From Bacteroidales bacterium Bact_07 (lineage in GTDB: Bacteria; Bacteroidota; Bacteroidia; Bacteroidales; Tenuifilaceae): a stretch of DNA of 17,484 nt. Below, piece after piece: positions 14,986 to 17,484 of the stretch; the stretch's first letter is position 1, and each line of letters begins with the position of its first letter. A program made the translations under genes and the position numbers. Under the pieces are notes generated by a model, which ran no database searches, had not been told where the DNA came from, and saw nothing but the letters and a program-made list of their open reading frames with translations. The DNA is taken from positions 1 through 17,484 of the forward strand of contig LUYY01000140.1 in assembly GCA_001603415.1 (NCBI GenBank), in the 5' to 3' direction.

Positions 14986-14993
14986 CAAAAATA
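14986..14993 (-). promoter_or_regulatory. Candidate -7 box of pyk-TPR
   Basis: The minus strand reads TATTTTTG, an exact TAnnTTTG match, 16 bases before the pyk ATG. No -33 box is recognisable. Confidence 0.4.
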
Positions 14994-15012
14994 CTCAAGT
15001 TTTTGTTAAGCT

Positions 15013-15057
15013 TTGTAAAAAAAGTAAAGGGCTATCAAATTTCGATAGCCCTTTTAC
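15013..15057 (-). terminator. Terminator of the heme-copper oxidoreductase operon
   Basis: AAAGGGCTATC (15026-15036) pairs perfectly with GATAGCCCTTT (15044-15054) around a 7-base loop; with one bulge the stem extends to GTAAAGGG/CCCTTTTAC. On the minus strand it is followed by a T-rich run (ACTTTTTTTAC). It begins 18 bases after the subunit I stop codon. Confidence 0.85.
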
Positions 15058-15074
15058 CTATTGAATTTTTAAAA

Positions 15075-16712
15075 CTATTCGGGAAGTATTTGTTCCTTAG
15101 GAAGTTTTGATGGTCTGAAAATTTCAATAATTCCTTTAATGCCAATAGTAAGGACAAGATTAAAGAAGTAAGACAAATATGCAATCAAAAGAGCTGCTCC
15201 TGCCAAAGCTGCCAAAATCATAAAGATATCAAACTCTCCACTGTAGTATATGGTTCTACGAAGCATTCCCTTAAGTCCGGCCATGCCCATGAAAGCACCC
15301 ATCCCTATACCCCCAAGCAGGTGCAACCAGAAATGCCATGAAGTTAGTTTAACACTATAAATGTTTAAACCATTAGTTAATACTGGCAAAAGTTTGTAAA
15401 CAACAGCATAAAGGGTCATGGTTAGCCCAATTAGAACTGCAACGTGAACATGAGGTCCAACAATCCATTGGGTGTTATGTAGTATTCGGTTCATTCCCAT
15501 GTCGGCCTGAATGATACCTGCAGCTACTGCAAGGGCAAAACCAAGTAAACCTCCCAGGAAGAATTTTAGTTCAGGTGTCCATTTTAGCGGTCGGGCATTC
15601 CAAAGGGTTACCAAGCTTATGAAAAGTGCCAATCCTTGTGTTATAAGTTCAAAAGCCGTTACAAACTGGCCTGATACAAGTTTTAGCATCAAGGGTTGCG
15701 CCTGATCGGAAAGCAGGTGATGTGACCATACTGTCCACGATACCACCAATTCAAGAAGCAGAAGTGCCCGAGCTACATTCTCCATGTAAACGTTCTTTAC
15801 TCCGGTAATCAGCATAGCCAAGAGGTACCATGCACCAGCAACAAAAATTAGAACTAAACCGTCAGCAATTAAGTCGAGCCCCCACCAAAACATGTTTTTA
15901 TAAAGAAGAGCATCAATCCAAGAGTTTTGAAGGTTGAACCCTAAGATGTGTCCAATTAGGTAAACCAGAATAAGCACTCCCGTAAATGTGATGATGCCTG
16001 CATTTAAAAATACGTCAACTGAACCTCGAGCAATAGCTGCAACAGGCAAAGGCACTTGATGTTGCTTGCGGTTTTCCTTTTTACGGAAAAGGTTTACTAG
16101 TCCACTAACGCCTAAGGCCGATGCCAATAGCGAACCACAGGGTTGCTTTTCCCATCCTTTGGGGGTATAGGTAATAGTTTTAAAGACAATAACCACAAAA
16201 ATGATTGAGGCCACCATCACCAGGGCTATGCCCAGTATAAAGAACGTACCTCCCCATGGCCCAAACTGGTTAAAGTCGGCAGGAAGTGGCCAGTAAAGAG
16301 TATAAAGGGGACCGTAATGTGAAAGAAAACCTGCAAACCAGAAAACGAAAACCCCAACCGTTATTAACCAAAACGACCAGTTTGCGGCTTTAAATCCCCA
16401 TAAGGGTTTTTTGAGCAGAAAAGGTAAGGCAAAGTAGAACGCCCCAAAAACAAGAGTATAGGTAGCTCCAAAAATTCCAACTAAAGGATGTGCTGTTAAG
16501 ATAGCAAAGTACTGATGCTCGGGGATTATGCCAACCATTGAGTTGGGTGATGCGAGAACTAATCGCATTATCATTCCTTCAATTACAGCAAAACCATAGT
16601 AAATGAGCGATACTACGGCAAATCTTAGTGTTAATTTTTGTAAAGGGGTAAGACCAGCCAAACGTCCGTTTACCTCATTGCCATTTATCAGAGTATCGAT
16701 TATCTTTTTCAT
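15075..16712 (-). CDS. Heme-copper oxidoreductase subunit I, NO reductase-like
   Basis: The 545-residue protein has about 12 or 13 membrane helices and is the catalytic subunit of a heme-copper oxidoreductase. Probable ligands are H75 (low-spin heme, helix II, LTAHPLVG), H331-H332 (CuB pair, helix VII, WSHHLL), H421 (high-spin heme) and H423 (low-spin heme) in GPHVHVAV of helix X. The helix VI segment FWWGLDLIADG aligns by eye with FWWxxHxxxEG of NorB, so D280 stands where the third CuB His is expected and D284 where NorB has a Glu. No Tyr occupies the helix VI or helix VII cross-link positions of oxygen reductases. GQFVTAFELI keeps a Glu (E355) resembling the conserved NorB helix VIII Glu. 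It is therefore unlikely to be an ordinary oxygen reductase, and a divergent NO reductase is the best reading. It follows the subunit II gene by 12 bases. Confidence 0.8.
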   Translation of the reverse strand: MKKIIDTLINGNEVNGRLAGLTPLQKLTLRFAVVSLIYYGFAVIEGMIMRLVLASPNSMVGIIPEHQYFAILTAHPLVGIFGATYTLVFGAFYFALPFLLKKPLWGFKAANWSFWLITVGVFVFWFAGFLSHYGPLYTLYWPLPADFNQFGPWGGTFFILGIALVMVASIIFVVIVFKTITYTPKGWEKQPCGSLLASALGVSGLVNLFRKKENRKQHQVPLPVAAIARGSVDVFLNAGIITFTGVLILVYLIGHILGFNLQNSWIDALLYKNMFWWGLDLIADGLVLIFVAGAWYLLAMLITGVKNVYMENVARALLLLELVVSWTVWSHHLLSDQAQPLMLKLVSGQFVTAFELITQGLALFISLVTLWNARPLKWTPELKFFLGGLLGFALAVAAGIIQADMGMNRILHNTQWIVGPHVHVAVLIGLTMTLYAVVYKLLPVLTNGLNIYSVKLTSWHFWLHLLGGIGMGAFMGMAGLKGMLRRTIYYSGEFDIFMILAALAGAALLIAYLSYFFNLVLTIGIKGIIEIFRPSKLPKEQILPE

Positions 16713-16724
16713 ACCACATCATTT

Positions 16725-17300
16725 TTATTCAACTGTAATAAAGTTTGGTATAGTCATTCGAGTGCTTTTAGGCCCCGCGTACTCGGTTGAGCGTAAGGTA
16801 AAAGTTCCTTTCTCGGTAAATTTCCAAATAATTTTATTGCTGTAAAGAGGCAGAACCTGCATTTGCAGTATCATAGTGTTGTTGGGTCTGAATAACCCAA
16901 ATCCATAGGTTAGATCTTTGGAATACACATCGAACATTACCGTTTCTCCCTCTTTTACTTTTAAAGGTTCAGCAGTGGGTAGTTCCTGTCGGATTGAATC
17001 GGTTAAAAGGTAGAACTTAAAACTATCGACCTCCATTTTAATCAACCTATCTGGGTTGATTTTTGATGCATCCATCTCCAGTTTTACCCATGGGATGGTG
17101 TGCATGGTTGTGAGGTGAAGCGAGACGCCAATAATAATAAGCAATGTGGTAAATGAGTAAAATAGCACAGGTTTTACCACCGGTTTCTTAGTTGGTTTTG
17201 TTATTCGGTAAGCAAACCAACCAAATAGGCTAATTGCCACCAAGCTGTAGATGGTGTATGCAACAATTAGCCCTGTTGCAACTAAATCGGAGTTTACCAT
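16725..17300 (-). CDS. Heme-copper oxidoreductase subunit II, cupredoxin without CuA
   Basis: The 191-residue protein has two N-terminal membrane helices (about residues 7-32 and 44-66) followed by a periplasmic cupredoxin-like domain (about 85-191), the layout of oxidase subunit II. The CuA site is lost. DLTYGF has Y132 where DVxHSF carries the first His. STEYAGPKSTRM (171-182) lines up with CSExCGxxHxxM and has Ser, Ala and Ser in place of Cys, Cys and His, keeping only E173 and M182. The fold is otherwise intact, including the EGETVMFDVYSKD strand and WKFTEKGTF. A subunit lacking CuA cannot take electrons from cytochrome c in the usual way, so a quinol donor is likely, as in bo3-type oxidases. 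It is the first gene of the operon, with an FNR-like palindrome about 60 bases upstream. Confidence 0.82.
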   Translation of the reverse strand: MVNSDLVATGLIVAYTIYSLVAISLFGWFAYRITKPTKKPVVKPVLFYSFTTLLIIIGVSLHLTTMHTIPWVKLEMDASKINPDRLIKMEVDSFKFYLLTDSIRQELPTAEPLKVKEGETVMFDVYSKDLTYGFGLFRPNNTMILQMQVLPLYSNKIIWKFTEKGTFTLRSTEYAGPKSTRMTIPNFITVE

Positions 17301-17334
17301 GGTTTTGTTTGTTTTGGTTTACATGCACAATTTA

Positions 17335-17342
17335 CAAAGTTT
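17335..17342 (-). promoter_or_regulatory. Candidate -7 box of the heme-copper operon
   Basis: The minus strand reads AAACTTTG, one mismatch from TAnnTTTG, about 35 bases upstream of the subunit II start. The FNR-like palindrome is centred about 26 bases further upstream, roughly where an activator would sit. Confidence 0.3.
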
Positions 17343-17357
17343 TAACATTAGTTAGCA

Positions 17358-17371
17358 TTGATATATATCAT
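17358..17371. promoter_or_regulatory. FNR/CRP-family-like binding site
   Basis: TTGATATATATCAT matches the FNR consensus TTGAT-N4-ATCAA at nine of ten defined positions and contains a perfect 12-bp palindrome (17359-17370). It lies between the divergent heme-copper operon (start 17300) and the xerD-like gene (start 17436). The site is AT-rich, so a chance match is possible. Confidence 0.5.
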
Positions 17372-17407
17372 TTATTTGATTTGTAAAAATCATTAATGAC
17401 AAATGCA

Positions 17408-17415
17408 TATATTTG
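17408..17415 (+). promoter_or_regulatory. Candidate -7 box of the xerD-like gene
   Basis: TATATTTG matches TAnnTTTG exactly, 20 bases before the ATG at 17436. The nearest upstream TTTG (17380-17383) is 24 bases away, a little far for a -33 box. Confidence 0.4.
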
Positions 17416-17435
17416 TCGAAATGTAAGGGTAAGCA

Positions 17436-17484
17436 ATGGGTTGGAGTAATGCCATAGACGACTACATCAACTTTTTACGGCTCG
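17436..17484 (+). CDS. xerD: XerD-like tyrosine recombinase, 5' end only
   Basis: Only 16 codons are inside the window: MGWSNAIDDYINFLRL. This matches the start of Bacteroidota XerD proteins (MxWxxxIxxYxxYLRLE), which with XerC resolve chromosome dimers at dif under FtsK control. The catalytic domain lies outside, so the call rests on the N-terminal pattern, the ATG with a -7 box 20 bases upstream, and the open frame to the window edge. Another tyrosine recombinase is possible. Confidence 0.55.
   Translation, partial: MGWSNAIDDYINFLRL

Noticed and set aside
15075..17300. Ordinary cytochrome c oxidase operon
   Set aside because: Subunit II lacks the CuA ligands and subunit I lacks the helix VI His and any cross-linked Tyr; no subunit III or c-type heme motif (CxxCH) is present in the two proteins.

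Overview
The window looks like chromosome of a member of the Bacteroidota, most likely the order Bacteroidales. The evidence is the family content (DUF456 membrane protein, minimal RRM protein, Bacteroidota-style pyruvate kinase, SH3 plus NlpC/P60 hydrolase), weak Shine-Dalgarno sequences, and recurring promoter-like TAnnTTTG boxes in front of genes. It is almost fully coding. I see no rRNA, tRNA, CRISPR array, complete insertion sequence or prophage.

Layout. At 40-531 (+) a DUF456 membrane protein converges on an RRM RNA-binding protein (535-828, -). Next is a minus-strand arginine/citrulline pair, carbamate kinase (1968-2927) followed by ornithine carbamoyltransferase (937-1938), ending in a strong hairpin terminator at 886-918. 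A plus-strand run follows: a putative lipoprotein (3157-3852), the DNA translocase FtsK (3898-6342), a LolA-like carrier (6384-7025) and APS kinase CysC (7032-7568). After a 194-base gap come the two ATP sulfurylase subunits CysD (7763-8671) and CysN (8694-9971). With CysC these make APS and PAPS from sulfate; no reductase or sulfotransferase lies in the window.

From 9977 to 17300 everything is on the minus strand. In plus-strand order these are a Nudix hydrolase (9977-10429) with a 38-residue membrane peptide just upstream of it (10436-10552), a 137-base MITE-like inverted-repeat element (10676-10812), an SH3 plus NlpC/P60 hydrolase (10834-11601), an unrecognised 185-residue protein (11663-12220), a secreted TPR protein (12319-13551) two bases behind pyruvate kinase (13554-14969), a terminator, and a two-gene heme-copper oxidoreductase operon (15075-17300). 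The first codons of a divergent xerD-like gene close the window (17436-17484).

The most interesting part is the heme-copper operon. Subunit I keeps the expected heme histidines and the CuB His-His pair. The helix-VI position that normally supplies the third CuB histidine carries Asp, and neither known position of the cross-linked tyrosine holds Tyr. The partner is a membrane-anchored cupredoxin in which the CuA Cys, Cys and both His ligands are all replaced. An FNR-like palindrome lies in the divergent promoter region. Together this suggests a non-canonical, probably quinol-fed, nitric oxide reductase-like enzyme rather than a cytochrome c oxidase. The second notable item is the 137-base repeat element with near-perfect 16-base terminal inverted repeats directly bounded by an 11-base direct repeat.
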